A stretch of DNA of 64,000 nucleotides, from NCBI GenBank assembly GCA_964386325.1, contig CAYLQY010000003.1:124001-188000 (forward strand), read 5' to 3'. Origin of the DNA: Anaerorhabdus sp964386325 (GTDB lineage Bacteria; Bacillota_I; Bacilli_A; Erysipelotrichales; Erysipelotrichaceae). This document shows positions 43,635-52,631 of the stretch, piece after piece (the stretch's first letter is position 1; each line of letters starts with the position of its first letter). The position numbers and the translations under genes were made by a program. The notes beneath the pieces are model-generated. The model saw only the letters and a list, made by a program, of their open reading frames with translations. It had not been told where the DNA came from and did no database searches.

Positions 43635-44432
43635 ATGAAAAAACGTATCAAGACTAAATACTATATACTTGCATCATCAATATTTATGATTTTAATGAAT
43701 GTGATTTTCAATGCATTCAAGCTAAATGGATATACAACCAAAGAGATTTCGGATATGTATGCCAATCTCTTTACTCCAGCACCAATTACATTTTCGATAT
43801 GGTTTGTGATTTACATTCTCATTTTCTTCTATGTATATGCAATGTTTCATGTGTTATCAGACAATGAAAGCTATATTGCCCGCTATGATCGTATTGGATA
43901 CTATTTCACAATATCCAATATTGCGAATGGATTATGGATGGTAACTTGGCATTATAATATTATTTGGCTATCACTTATACTCATGGCTGTAATCTTTGTT
44001 TGTTTAGCAGCAATCTTCATTGAAATGAAGAAAATGGATTATGAGGATTTTATACTTAAGGCTACATTTGGTACTTATTTTGGATGGATTACAATTGCAT
44101 CAATCGCTAATATCGTCGTATTTTTAACCGCGATTCAATGGAATGGCTTTGGAATATCACCAGAAATATGGACTGTAATTATATTGATAGTTGGATTAGT
44201 AATTACATCACTTACTGCTATTGTAAATAACAACTTTTATTACATGTTAGTAACACTATGGGCATACATTGGAATCTTTATGAATCATACCTCTCCAATG
44301 GGATGGGCTAATCAATATCCCCTTATTGTAACTACTGTCGGTGCTTGCATCGTCATTGAAATTGTGGTATTACTTTTAGTAATGAAAGGTTACTTCATGC
44401 ATCTTAAGCAAAAGGTAGTCACTACTAAATAA
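43635..44432 (+). CDS. TspO/MBR-like membrane protein
   Basis: The 265-residue protein has about seven membrane segments. LFTPAPITFSIWFVIYIL near residue 50 matches the conserved second-helix block of the TspO/MBR family (P-P-x-x-x-F-x-x-x-W), and NIANGLWMVTWHYN the next. It is longer than TspO itself and belongs to the wider TspO-related group of unknown ligand. AGGAGG precedes ATG at 43635. Its stop overlaps the start of the PTS IIB gene (TAATG). Confidence 0.75.
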   Translation: MKKRIKTKYYILASSIFMILMNVIFNAFKLNGYTTKEISDMYANLFTPAPITFSIWFVIYILIFFYVYAMFHVLSDNESYIARYDRIGYYFTISNIANGLWMVTWHYNIIWLSLILMAVIFVCLAAIFIEMKKMDYEDFILKATFGTYFGWITIASIANIVVFLTAIQWNGFGISPEIWTVIILIVGLVITSLTAIVNNNFYYMLVTLWAYIGIFMNHTSPMGWANQYPLIVTTVGACIVIEIVVLLLVMKGYFMHLKQKVVTTK

Positions 44433-44935
44433 TGGAAATTTTGGGAAAGATAGTACTCGTACGAATTGATAATCGATTAGTTCATGGACAAGTTGGGGGA
44501 CCTTGGTCAGCCAGTTTAGATGTGAATGTTTTAATTGTCGTTGATGATGAAGTGTCAAAAGATCCTTTACAACAACGACTTATGGAATTTGTAGCTAAAT
44601 CGAATAATATTCGTATTCGTTTCTTTTCCATTGATGAGTTTGTGGAAGCAGTTCAAGAAAGTAATTCACATTTAAAAATGTTTCTAGTTGTTCGTAATGT
44701 TCAAACAGTTGCTCGTTTAGTGACACTTGGAATTCCAATTGAAGATGTGAATTTAGGTAATATGCACTATGAAAAAGGAAAGATTCCGCTTTCCCGTAAA
44801 GTTTATGTAAATGAAGATGATGCGAAAGCACTACAATTATTACTCGATGCGAATGTAAAATGTTTTGTACAAGATGTACCAGGAACGTATCGCGAAGAAG
44901 TAATTACCTTGTCACATCTTAAATTTAAAAAGTAA
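44432..44935 (+). CDS. Solitary mannose-class PTS IIB protein
   Basis: The 167-residue protein is a mannose/sorbose-class EIIB, with phosphorylation site His in VRIDNRLVHGQV and conserved NLGNMHYEKGKIPLSRKVYV. It passes phosphate from EIIA to sugar in a complex with IIC and IID, but no IIC or IID lies beside it. Its sequence is close in plan to the IIB at 49031-49507, though clearly distinct. It shares a TAATG junction with the TspO-like gene and converges on rpoN, overlapping its end by 11 bases. It could serve as a regulator input for LevR instead of in transport. Confidence 0.88.
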   Translation: MEILGKIVLVRIDNRLVHGQVGGPWSASLDVNVLIVVDDEVSKDPLQQRLMEFVAKSNNIRIRFFSIDEFVEAVQESNSHLKMFLVVRNVQTVARLVTLGIPIEDVNLGNMHYEKGKIPLSRKVYVNEDDAKALQLLLDANVKCFVQDVPGTYREEVITLSHLKFKK

Positions 44936-46157
44936 TCTTGCGTTGCATTGAATTAGGTATACGTAGTTGTTCACGATACTTTGCAAGGGTACGGCGAGAA
45001 ACTTGAATATGAAGTTCACGAAAGTGCGAACAACATTGTTCATCACTGAGTGGACTTTTTTTATCTTCATTTTGAATTATTCTTTTCAATTCTTTTTTTA
45101 TGGTGTCATCACTAACGCCATCATTTACTTCGTTGGTAAAAAGTGTAGACAATAGAATTGTTTGGTTATTGAATAAAAGTGCCTTATTTTGAATGCATCG
45201 AAATACAGTAGAGGTATGACGATTAACAAGATCAGCAATTTGTTGATAAGTCATGACTTTTAATGGAGCATTATGAATAAAATAATCTTTTTGTATTTCG
45301 ATAATAATACGACAAACTTCATATAATGTGGTATTTCTTCGTTGTATTGAGTTTAATAGCTGTTTTACTAATTTTGTTTGTTGCTTAATATAATCAGCCG
45401 CTTCTTTGTCAAAAGAAGTATCAAATTCTTTATTTATTTGTAGTGATTGTGTTATGTCATGGATTTGGATAAGTAATTGGTCATCCTCAAGTATTATTTC
45501 AATATCTGGTATTAGTGGTGTGGCACCTTGGGCATAGCTTGCCCCAGGTTTTGGATTACATGTTTTAATGAGTTCGAAGCATTTTCTTACATCGTTTTCA
45601 TTAGATTTGCATAATTGCGCAACTTTTTGAAAATGACCTTTTGCTAAGTCAGGTAAATAGTGAAGTGTTTTCATAAGCAAATCATGATTTTTGGTTTTAA
45701 TGAAACGACATTGAATTTCTAAGCATTCTTGCATATCCCGCGCACCTACACCACATGGTGAGAGAGTTTGAATATAGGTGAGTGACTTTTTAAGAATATC
45801 CATAGGTGCATGGCATTCTTTACGTAACGTAGTTAATGGTGTTGTAAGATAACCATTTGAATCTAAACATTGAATTAAATAACGAGCAACTTCTTTATGT
45901 TCAAATTTACTTGTATTACATTGCGATAATAATTCATCTGTAAGGGTAGGTTCACTAGTAGCTATATTCTCATTAAGTAGTTGATTGTAGCGTGTATAAT
46001 ATGTTGGAAGAATATCTAATACTGGGTTTTCTTCAGCAATTGATGATATTTTATTTTCTAATTCATTCATACTCATACTTAAAACCGCAAGTGATTGAAC
46101 TTGTTTAAGTGAATAATGTTGAAGTGGTTTATATGTTTGAACTAATTGTGTTTTCAT
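44925..46157 (-). CDS. rpoN: RNA polymerase sigma-54 factor
   Basis: The 410-residue protein has the sigma-54 parts in order. Region I is Gln/Leu rich (LKQVQSLAVLSMSMNELENK, ending in EENPVLD). The core-binding region includes LSPCGVGARDMQECL. The DNA-binding region includes HTSTVFRCIQNKAL, and the RpoN box is SRRTLAKYREQLRIP near the C-terminus. It recognises -24/-12 promoters and needs an AAA+ activator. The activator gene is divergent 68 bases away, and a matching promoter lies at 48983. The whole sigma-54 circuit is therefore local. The gene ends within the 3' end of the IIB gene on the other strand. Confidence 0.95.
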   Translation of the reverse strand: MKTQLVQTYKPLQHYSLKQVQSLAVLSMSMNELENKISSIAEENPVLDILPTYYTRYNQLLNENIATSEPTLTDELLSQCNTSKFEHKEVARYLIQCLDSNGYLTTPLTTLRKECHAPMDILKKSLTYIQTLSPCGVGARDMQECLEIQCRFIKTKNHDLLMKTLHYLPDLAKGHFQKVAQLCKSNENDVRKCFELIKTCNPKPGASYAQGATPLIPDIEIILEDDQLLIQIHDITQSLQINKEFDTSFDKEAADYIKQQTKLVKQLLNSIQRRNTTLYEVCRIIIEIQKDYFIHNAPLKVMTYQQIADLVNRHTSTVFRCIQNKALLFNNQTILLSTLFTNEVNDGVSDDTIKKELKRIIQNEDKKSPLSDEQCCSHFRELHIQVSRRTLAKYREQLRIPNSMQRKITF

Positions 46158-46225
46158 GAATAATCATCCTCATCATGATTGTAACATAGACATGTTTGAT
46201 ATAAAATATGGACAAGAGGTATGTT

Positions 46226-48952
46226 ATGAGAGAAAAACTGTTAGAGCTATTAGCAAAATACACTACTGAACTCGGTCCTATTCCGTTGGAATGCTTTACG
46301 GCATCATATCTAGCGAATGAACTATCCTTAAGTAGAAATAGTGTTTCACAATATTTAAATGAGTTCATACAAGAAAATAAAGTAGTTAAAGTAAATTCAA
46401 GACCTGTTTACTTTTTTGAAATAGGAGCACTTGAAAAAAGAGGAATTGAATTAGAAAATAGTGTTTTTGAAACATTCGATGATTTAACAATGAAGAAAGA
46501 AGACTTTGATCGCTTAATTGGTTATCGTGGTTCATTGAGTCATGCGATTGAACAATGTAAAGCGGCAATGTGTTATCCACCGATGGGGCTTCCAATTTTA
46601 TTGAATGGTGCAACAGGTACTGGGAAAAGCCGTATCGCGCAAACGATGTTTGAATATGCGCAAGATTGTAAACATATTTTACCAAAAGAGAGTAAGTTTG
46701 TTGTTATTAACTGTAGTGAGTATGCGAATAACCCAGAACTTTTAACAGCTAATTTATTTGGTCATAAAAAAGGTGCTTACACAGGTGCTGATAAAGATAA
46801 TCCAGGATTAATTCAACTAGCAGATGGTGGTGTCTTATTCTTAGATGAAGTTCATTGCTTGAAAGCAGAATGCCAAGAGAAGTTATTCTTATTTATGGAT
46901 AAAGGTGTCTATCATCGTGTAGGTGATAATGAAAATTGGTTTCATTCTGATGTTCGACTTGTTTTTGCGACAACTGAAAATCCTGAAGATGTATTGCTTA
47001 AAACATTATTAAGAAGAATTCCAATTATTGTGAAAATACCTTCTTTAGAAGAGCGACCACGAAATGAAAAGGCAGCACTATTAGCGCTTATTTTTAAAGA
47101 AGAATCAAAAGAAATTGGCAAAACAATAGAGATAAGTTCACTTGCATATCAAATTTTCATGGATACATCAATTCCTGGAAACGTTGGTGGATTAGTGAAT
47201 AGTGTAAAGGCAACGTGTGCAAATGCCTTTTTAAACAATAATATGAATGATGAGATACTTGAAATTCATGTTTATAATTTACCAGAATACGTTTTACAAC
47301 TAGCACCTGTAATTAATTTTAGACTTCAAGATGCAAAAGATAAGAAGATGATGAAATTAAGTTTTCCTTATCAAGCAAATCCTTATGATGCTAAATTAAT
47401 TGCGGTCTATGGAAAAATGTTAGAAAGTTATCGTCGATATTTAGAGAACCCATTAACAAATAAATTATTAAATGATAACTTGCAACAAGTTATTGATCAA
47501 TATAGTGATTATCTTATGTATGATCGTGCCCAAGCATCTAGTCCTAATATCGAATTTACAAAAAAGATTACTGACAAGATATTTTCAATTGTCATGAATC
47601 GTTATAGTTTGAAGATTAGTAATAATGATATCTTATTGATTTCACGATATTTAAGTGAATACGCAAGGCTTAGTCACGAATTTAAGAACTGGATTAATAA
47701 TCATGTTCAAGAAATAAATGATTTTTCAGAAGTATTGCAAATGAAGTTTCCAAGAGAGTATGCAATTGTAACCGAAATTGTAGATAACATTGGAATAAAC
47801 CTTGATATTGAAATCGATGAAATGATGAAGATACGTTTAATGCTAGTTATTTGTGATTTGGAAAAAAATGAGTCTACAAATAAAACAGTTGCGGTTATTC
47901 TGTGCCATGGTTATTCAACAGCTTCTTCAATTGCGGATGCCGTAAATAAGATGTTGAATGAAAATATCTTTGATGCGATTGATATGCAATTGGATATGAG
48001 CGTGGATAAGATTACGAATCAGTTAAATGATTATTTGAAGATGAAAAACTACTTTGATGACTTAGTTTTACTTGTAGATATGGGATCACTTGAAGAGATA
48101 TACAAAGGGATTAAACGTATTCCAAATGTCAATGTAAGTATTATTAATAACATCAATACAAAACTAGCTTTGAGTATTGGAAGTAAAATCAAACAAGGTG
48201 CAGACTTATCTAAATCGCTTGAATCAGCTTGTAAAGATAATGTTTCACAGTTCAAGTACATTCAAAATCGTGCTAAGAAGAAAGCGATTTTATCTGTTTG
48301 TGCAACTGGGGTAGGAGCGGCTGAAAAAATATTGGATCTCTTTAAGAAGAGTTTGCCAGTACCTATTGATGCGGAAATTCTAACGTATGATTACAACAAA
48401 CTTGTTGAGAATGGTAAAGCAGATTATATTTTTGAACGTTATGATATTTCATTCATTATTGGAACTATGAACCCATATATAGATGAAGTACCATTTATTG
48501 CGATTGAAGATTTAGTTCTTAATTCAGATATGAATGAATTGAAAAAAGTTACAAAAGAATTTTGTAATGATGAAGAATTTGATGTTCTTAAACAAAATAT
48601 TATTAAAAACTTTACATTGAATAATATCGTAAATCATCTAACGATATTGAATGCAGAAAAGGTATTAGATGATGTTGAATATCTTGTTGAACAAATGGAA
48701 GAACATTTATCAAAGCCATTATTACCTGCAAGTAAGGTAGGGCTCTATGTTCACTTATCTTGTTTAATTGAACGATTAATTCTTAAGAATGAAGTTCAAC
48801 TTATTGAAGATCCCGTAGATTTTATTGAACAACATGGAGACTTCATTAATTTAGTTAGAGAGATATTTAGTGTCGTGGAATCAAATTATAGTGTCGAAAT
48901 ACCAGTGTCAGAAATTATTTATATATTTAATTACATTGAAAATTACCTATAA
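46226..48952 (+). CDS. Sigma-54-dependent PTS-regulated activator (LevR family)
   Basis: The 908-residue protein has an N-terminal helix-turn-helix (ASYLANELSLSRNSVSQYLN), an AAA+ domain (Walker A NGATGTGKSR, sigma-54 contact loop KKGAYTGADKD, Walker B GGVLFLDEVHCL), a first PRD, an EIIA-Man-like domain (VAVILCHGYSTASSIADAVN), an EIIB-like domain (ILSVCATGVGAAEKIL) and a final PRD. This is LevR architecture. PTS phosphorylation on PRD and EIIA histidines would turn it on or off with sugar flux. The GAYTGA loop differs from GAFTGA by Tyr for Phe, which is a known active variant. The start at 46226 follows AGAGG. It most likely activates the promoter at 48983. Confidence 0.93.
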   Translation: MREKLLELLAKYTTELGPIPLECFTASYLANELSLSRNSVSQYLNEFIQENKVVKVNSRPVYFFEIGALEKRGIELENSVFETFDDLTMKKEDFDRLIGYRGSLSHAIEQCKAAMCYPPMGLPILLNGATGTGKSRIAQTMFEYAQDCKHILPKESKFVVINCSEYANNPELLTANLFGHKKGAYTGADKDNPGLIQLADGGVLFLDEVHCLKAECQEKLFLFMDKGVYHRVGDNENWFHSDVRLVFATTENPEDVLLKTLLRRIPIIVKIPSLEERPRNEKAALLALIFKEESKEIGKTIEISSLAYQIFMDTSIPGNVGGLVNSVKATCANAFLNNNMNDEILEIHVYNLPEYVLQLAPVINFRLQDAKDKKMMKLSFPYQANPYDAKLIAVYGKMLESYRRYLENPLTNKLLNDNLQQVIDQYSDYLMYDRAQASSPNIEFTKKITDKIFSIVMNRYSLKISNNDILLISRYLSEYARLSHEFKNWINNHVQEINDFSEVLQMKFPREYAIVTEIVDNIGINLDIEIDEMMKIRLMLVICDLEKNESTNKTVAVILCHGYSTASSIADAVNKMLNENIFDAIDMQLDMSVDKITNQLNDYLKMKNYFDDLVLLVDMGSLEEIYKGIKRIPNVNVSIINNINTKLALSIGSKIKQGADLSKSLESACKDNVSQFKYIQNRAKKKAILSVCATGVGAAEKILDLFKKSLPVPIDAEILTYDYNKLVENGKADYIFERYDISFIIGTMNPYIDEVPFIAIEDLVLNSDMNELKKVTKEFCNDEEFDVLKQNIIKNFTLNNIVNHLTILNAEKVLDDVEYLVEQMEEHLSKPLLPASKVGLYVHLSCLIERLILKNEVQLIEDPVDFIEQHGDFINLVREIFSVVESNYSVEIPVSEIIYIFNYIENYL

Positions 48953-48963
48953 ATAAAGCGTTT

Positions 48964-48996
48964 AAAGCGTGTTAACAAATAGTTGGCACGCTTTTT
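48964..48996 (+). terminator. Terminator hairpin of the LevR gene, overlapping the sigma-54 promoter
   Basis: AAAGCGTGTTAAC (48964-48976) can pair with GTTGGCACGCTTT (48982-48994) with two G-T pairs around an AAATA loop, then T. The right arm contains the -24 element of the next promoter. Confidence 0.65.
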
Positions 48997-48999
48997 GCT
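48983..48999 (+). promoter_or_regulatory. Sigma-54 (-24/-12) promoter of the PTS operon
   Basis: TTGGCAC (48983-48989), five bases, then TTGCT (48995-48999) matches the TTGGCAC N5 TTGCW consensus at all fixed positions, including GG at -24 and GC at -12. It lies 32 bases before the first PTS gene and next to rpoN and its activator. Confidence 0.93.
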
Positions 49000-49030
49000 A
49001 CTATAAAAGTGTGAAGGAAAAGGAGGTGGA

Positions 49031-49507
49031 ATGATGAAAGGAGATAATATTCTTTTGACACGTATCGATAATCGCTTGGTGCATGGACAAGTGGGGGTGA
49101 CTTGGACAAAAACAATTGGAGCAAATTTAATTGTTGTTTGCGATGAAGAAGCAGCGAATGACCAATTGCAACAACAATTGATGACTTTTACTGCAAAATC
49201 AAGTGGTGTTGGAATTCGTTTCTTTACGGTGGATTTTACAGCACAAGTTATTGATAACGCTTCACCTGACCAAAAGATTTTCCTTGTTGTGAAAACACCT
49301 GCAACAGTGAGAGCCTTAATCGAAAAAGGAGTACATTTAAAAGACATTAATGTTGGAAATATGCACTTCTCAAACGGCAAGCGTGCTCTTACTAAGAAAG
49401 TCTATGTCGATGATCAGGATATGGCTGACTTAAAGTTTGCAGCGGAACAAGGCTCTAATGTATATTGCCAAGATGTTCCTGGAGATTCAATTGAAAAGAT
49501 TCAATAA
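49031..49507 (+). CDS. Mannose-class PTS system IIB component
   Basis: The 158-residue protein contains TRIDNRLVHGQVGVTW with the phosphorylated His, GNMHFSNGKRALTKKVYVDD and CQDVPGDS, as in GalNAc/mannose-class IIB. It is the first gene after the sigma-54 promoter and starts with ATG-ATG behind AAGGAGG. The IIC gene follows after 21 bases. Substrate cannot be fixed; the GalNAc/galactosamine branch is a reasonable guess from the IIC sequence. Confidence 0.92.
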   Translation: MMKGDNILLTRIDNRLVHGQVGVTWTKTIGANLIVVCDEEAANDQLQQQLMTFTAKSSGVGIRFFTVDFTAQVIDNASPDQKIFLVVKTPATVRALIEKGVHLKDINVGNMHFSNGKRALTKKVYVDDQDMADLKFAAEQGSNVYCQDVPGDSIEKIQ

Positions 49508-49528
49508 AACGAAAAGGAGAAAGAAAAA

Positions 49529-50335
49529 ATGCAAATCACATTAATGCAAGGGATAATGCTTGCAATCGCAGCAATCATCATTGGTGTAGACTATTGGCTA
49601 GAAGCATTCTTTATCTTCCGTCCACTTGTAGTTTCTACAGTGACAGGGATAATTTTAGGAAATGTTCCGCTAGGTCTTGCTACTGGTGCACTAACAGAAT
49701 TAGCTTTCGCAGGATTAACACCTGCTGGAGGAACTCAACCTCCAAACCCAGTTTTGGCTGGATTTATGTCTACAACTATCGCTTATACAGCAGGGGTAAC
49801 TCCTGAAGTTGCGTTAGGATTATGCTTACCATTTTCATTCTTAATGCAATATGTAATTCTATTCTTCTACTCATCATTCTCATTCTTTATGGCTGGGGCT
49901 GATAAAGCAGCAGAACAAGCTGATGTTAATAAAATCATTAGAACTAACATCATCACTACAGCAATCGTTGCGGTTTCTTATGGTATCATCGTATTCTCTT
50001 GTACTTATTTAGCACAAGAACCAATGGCAAAATTAGTTACTTCAATGCCTGTATGGTTAATCCATGGTTTAGAAGTAGCTGGAGGTATCTTACCTGCTAT
50101 CGGATTCGGTATGTTATTACGCGTTATGATGAAAGCAAAATACATCCCATTCTTTATCGCTGGATTCTTAATGATGAATTTCATTCCAATGAACAATTTA
50201 TTACCAGTAGCTTTACTAGGAACAGCATTCGCTTTATTTGATTTCTTCAATGCAAAAGCAAGAAAAGAAGAAATTGCTGCAGCGGTAGCTAATAATCAAG
50301 GCAATGAAGGAGGTAACAAACATGTCGGCATCTAA
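49529..50335 (+). CDS. Mannose-class PTS system IIC component
   Basis: The 268-residue membrane protein has the IIC-Man signature (FIFRPLVVSTVTGIILGNVP, ALTELAFAGLTPAGGTQPPN, PVLAGFMSTTIAY) and about eight membrane segments. It forms the sugar channel with IID. The ATG follows AAAGGAGAAAG. The last 14 bases overlap the IID start. The GGTQPPNP block is like that of the galactosamine-type subgroup, but this is not proof of substrate. Confidence 0.93.
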   Translation: MQITLMQGIMLAIAAIIIGVDYWLEAFFIFRPLVVSTVTGIILGNVPLGLATGALTELAFAGLTPAGGTQPPNPVLAGFMSTTIAYTAGVTPEVALGLCLPFSFLMQYVILFFYSSFSFFMAGADKAAEQADVNKIIRTNIITTAIVAVSYGIIVFSCTYLAQEPMAKLVTSMPVWLIHGLEVAGGILPAIGFGMLLRVMMKAKYIPFFIAGFLMMNFIPMNNLLPVALLGTAFALFDFFNAKARKEEIAAAVANNQGNEGGNKHVGI

Positions 50336-51119
50336 AAAATTAACTAAAAAAGATTTAACAATGCTTGGAATTCGTTCATCTTTGTTACAAGCATCATTCA
50401 ACTATGAAAGAATGCAAGCTGGTGGATGGCTACTTGCTCAATTACCGGCTCTTGAAAAAATCTATGCAGATGATAAAGAAGGATTATCAGCAGCAATGAC
50501 AGATAACCTTGAATTCATCAACACTCATCCAAACTTAGTTGGATTCTTAATGGGATTATTAATCTCACTTGAAGAAAACGGTGAAGATAGAAGTTTAATT
50601 AAAGGTTTAAAATTAGCATTATTCGGACCAATTGCAGGTATTGGGGACGCTATCTTCTGGTTCACACTACTTCCAATCGTAGCTGGAGTATCTTGCTCAT
50701 TTGCATCACAAGGATTAATTATTGGACCAATTATTTTCGTTGGAACATATGTAACTATTTGGGTATTACGTATTGTATGGACACATATGGGATATCGTTT
50801 AGGTACTAAATCATTTGAAATGCTTCAAGAGAATTCTGATATTATAGCTAACTCTGCAACAATTTTAGGTATTACAGTTATTGGTGCTCTAATTGCATCA
50901 TATGTAAATATTTCTCTTGTACCAGTTATTTCAGTAGCTGGAGGAATTGAAGTAGGAGTTCAAGAAGCATTCTTGGATACAATTTTCCCTAAATTATTAC
51001 CAATGGGATACACATTATTAATGTTCTATCTACTTAAGAAAAAACAAGTAAGTCCAGTTGTACTTATCGTTGGTACAATTATTCTTGCAATTGCTTGCTC
51101 ATTCATTGGTATTCTATAA
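50322..51119 (+). CDS. Mannose-class PTS system IID component
   Basis: The 265-residue protein carries the IID block SLLQASFNYERMQAGGWLLA and GLKLALFGPIAGIGDAIFW, with several membrane segments at the C-terminal half. ATG at 50322 follows GAAGGAGG inside the IIC end; an earlier in-frame ATG at 50304 contains that site and is rejected. No IIA gene follows, only a terminator. A complete system needs an EIIA from elsewhere. Confidence 0.93.
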   Translation: MSASKKLTKKDLTMLGIRSSLLQASFNYERMQAGGWLLAQLPALEKIYADDKEGLSAAMTDNLEFINTHPNLVGFLMGLLISLEENGEDRSLIKGLKLALFGPIAGIGDAIFWFTLLPIVAGVSCSFASQGLIIGPIIFVGTYVTIWVLRIVWTHMGYRLGTKSFEMLQENSDIIANSATILGITVIGALIASYVNISLVPVISVAGGIEVGVQEAFLDTIFPKLLPMGYTLLMFYLLKKKQVSPVVLIVGTIILAIACSFIGIL

Positions 51120-51145
51120 CCTATCCCTTTCCTAAAGAATTATAG

Positions 51146-51178
51146 AGATGTACATTTGGTATAAGTGTGCATCTTTTT
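51146..51178 (+). terminator. Terminator of the PTS operon
   Basis: AGATGTACA and TGTGCATCT form a 9-bp stem (one G-T), followed by five T. Confidence 0.8.
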
Positions 51179-51221
51179 AATTTATTGATATGCTATAATG
51201 GGAAAACAGAAAGGGTTACTT

Positions 51222-51803
51222 ATGAAGAAAATTATTATAATTATCATTATCGGAATACTTTTAGCAATAGGTGGTGGTGCATTTTACATCTATACAAATA
51301 TCTATAATAGTAAACAAAAAGATTTAGGTGTATTTGTAACACAACAAGATGAACAATCATTGAAGGAAAAAATGGCAGGTACTCTGAATAATGAAACAGG
51401 GAGAAAAGAATTTACGGCAGAATTAAGTCAAGCTGAATCTAGTATTTTACTGGAAAATGTTTTGAATAATGTTGTAGCTTGCTCAGATGTTCAAACAGTT
51501 ATTACACCTGAAAAGATGACAATTTCAATGACTGCTACGATTGATGATGATTTAAAAGAACGACTCAATGTACCAATACCTTTACCTGATAGTGCCGGTC
51601 TTCTGCTTGTTGCTAGTGTGAATACAGTAGATGGAGAAATTAATGTAAATGTAACTAAAGCGGAGATTGGTGGCTTAGCATTACCAACTTCATTTATTTC
51701 AAAATATAATACAAAAATTGCACAAATGTTTGTAGATCAAGGATATAATTCAGTTATATTACAAGATGGAAGTTTATCTGTTAGTGGTGTTGTAAATGAA
51801 TAG
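51222..51803 (+). CDS. Hypothetical exported protein
   Basis: The 193-residue protein has an N-terminal membrane segment (KIIIIIIIGILLAIGGGAFYIY) and an outer domain rich in Thr and beta-strand (TMTATIDDD and similar), with no named family. It starts at ATG 51222 behind AAAGGG. It has its own -10 box (TATAAT at 51194-51199) and terminator. Its size and shape resemble small Gram-positive surface proteins of unknown function. Confidence 0.65.
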   Translation: MKKIIIIIIIGILLAIGGGAFYIYTNIYNSKQKDLGVFVTQQDEQSLKEKMAGTLNNETGRKEFTAELSQAESSILLENVLNNVVACSDVQTVITPEKMTISMTATIDDDLKERLNVPIPLPDSAGLLLVASVNTVDGEINVNVTKAEIGGLALPTSFISKYNTKIAQMFVDQGYNSVILQDGSLSVSGVVNE

Positions 51804-51867
51804 TTATGCTTAACAAGTATGGCTAAAAATAGGTGCCTAGAATAAAAAGTTCAATAATATAACTTAA

Positions 51868-51898
51868 GCATTTCATGTATCTTTTGAAATGTTTTTTT
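51868..51898 (+). terminator. Terminator after the exported hypothetical
   Basis: CATTTCA and TGAAATG pair, followed by seven T (51892-51898). Confidence 0.8.
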
Positions 51899-51941
51899 AT
51901 AGGCAAGAGAGTGATATACTTAACTTGTGAGGTTGATAGTT

Positions 51942-52631
51942 ATGGACTTATGGAAAGATTATAAAACGTATTGCAATTTAATTACATTGAAGAACGATGA
52001 AGATTCAATAATTCATTATGAAAGTGACCATGCTTTAGTAATTTATAAAGCTTGTATGGATTGTACATTTATTGCTTGTGATGATGACAGTGAAATTGAG
52101 AATTGTTTGCGTTATGTAGAAATTAAACCGAATACATCTTTATGTATTCAACACACAAGAATATTGGATTTTATTCCACCGCTTGTTGATTATTTCCAAT
52201 GTTGTAATTATGTCTATGAAAAAGATAGTTTTGAATTTGAACAACGCGATGATATTGAAATTAGAGAATTGGATGAATCATATTTTGATTTTGTATTTAA
52301 TCATTATGATGGATACAATAATCCAGAATATATTATGGAAAGACTAGCTAGTGGTAATCTTTGGGGAGCATTTAATGAAACAGAATGTGTAGGATTTATT
52401 GGTTATCATGATGAAGGTTCGATGGGTTTACTCCATATTCTTGAAGCCTATCGTAAACAAGGAATAGGGGAGTATTTAGAAAGTTTCTTAATTCATAAAA
52501 GTATTCAAGATAAAAGAATTCCTTTTGCACAAGTTTATCCAGGAAACATTGCTTCAGAACATCTACAAAGAAAATTAGGGCTAGTACCTAGTGACAATGT
52601 GATTACATGGGGAGGCTATGAAGAACGATGA
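51942..52631 (+). CDS. GNAT family N-acetyltransferase with an N-terminal extra domain
   Basis: The 229-residue protein has a C-terminal GNAT domain. LLHILEAYRKQGIGEYLESF contains the R/QxxGxG acetyl-CoA loop (KQGIGE), and FAQVYPGNIASEHLQRKLGL follows as usual in GNAT proteins. The first 100 residues are a second, non-catalytic GNAT-like fold. The start at 51942 has GTGAGG upstream. It overlaps corA by four bases (ATGA), suggesting shared transcription. Substrate unknown. Confidence 0.85.
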   Translation: MDLWKDYKTYCNLITLKNDEDSIIHYESDHALVIYKACMDCTFIACDDDSEIENCLRYVEIKPNTSLCIQHTRILDFIPPLVDYFQCCNYVYEKDSFEFEQRDDIEIRELDESYFDFVFNHYDGYNNPEYIMERLASGNLWGAFNETECVGFIGYHDEGSMGLLHILEAYRKQGIGEYLESFLIHKSIQDKRIPFAQVYPGNIASEHLQRKLGLVPSDNVITWGGYEER

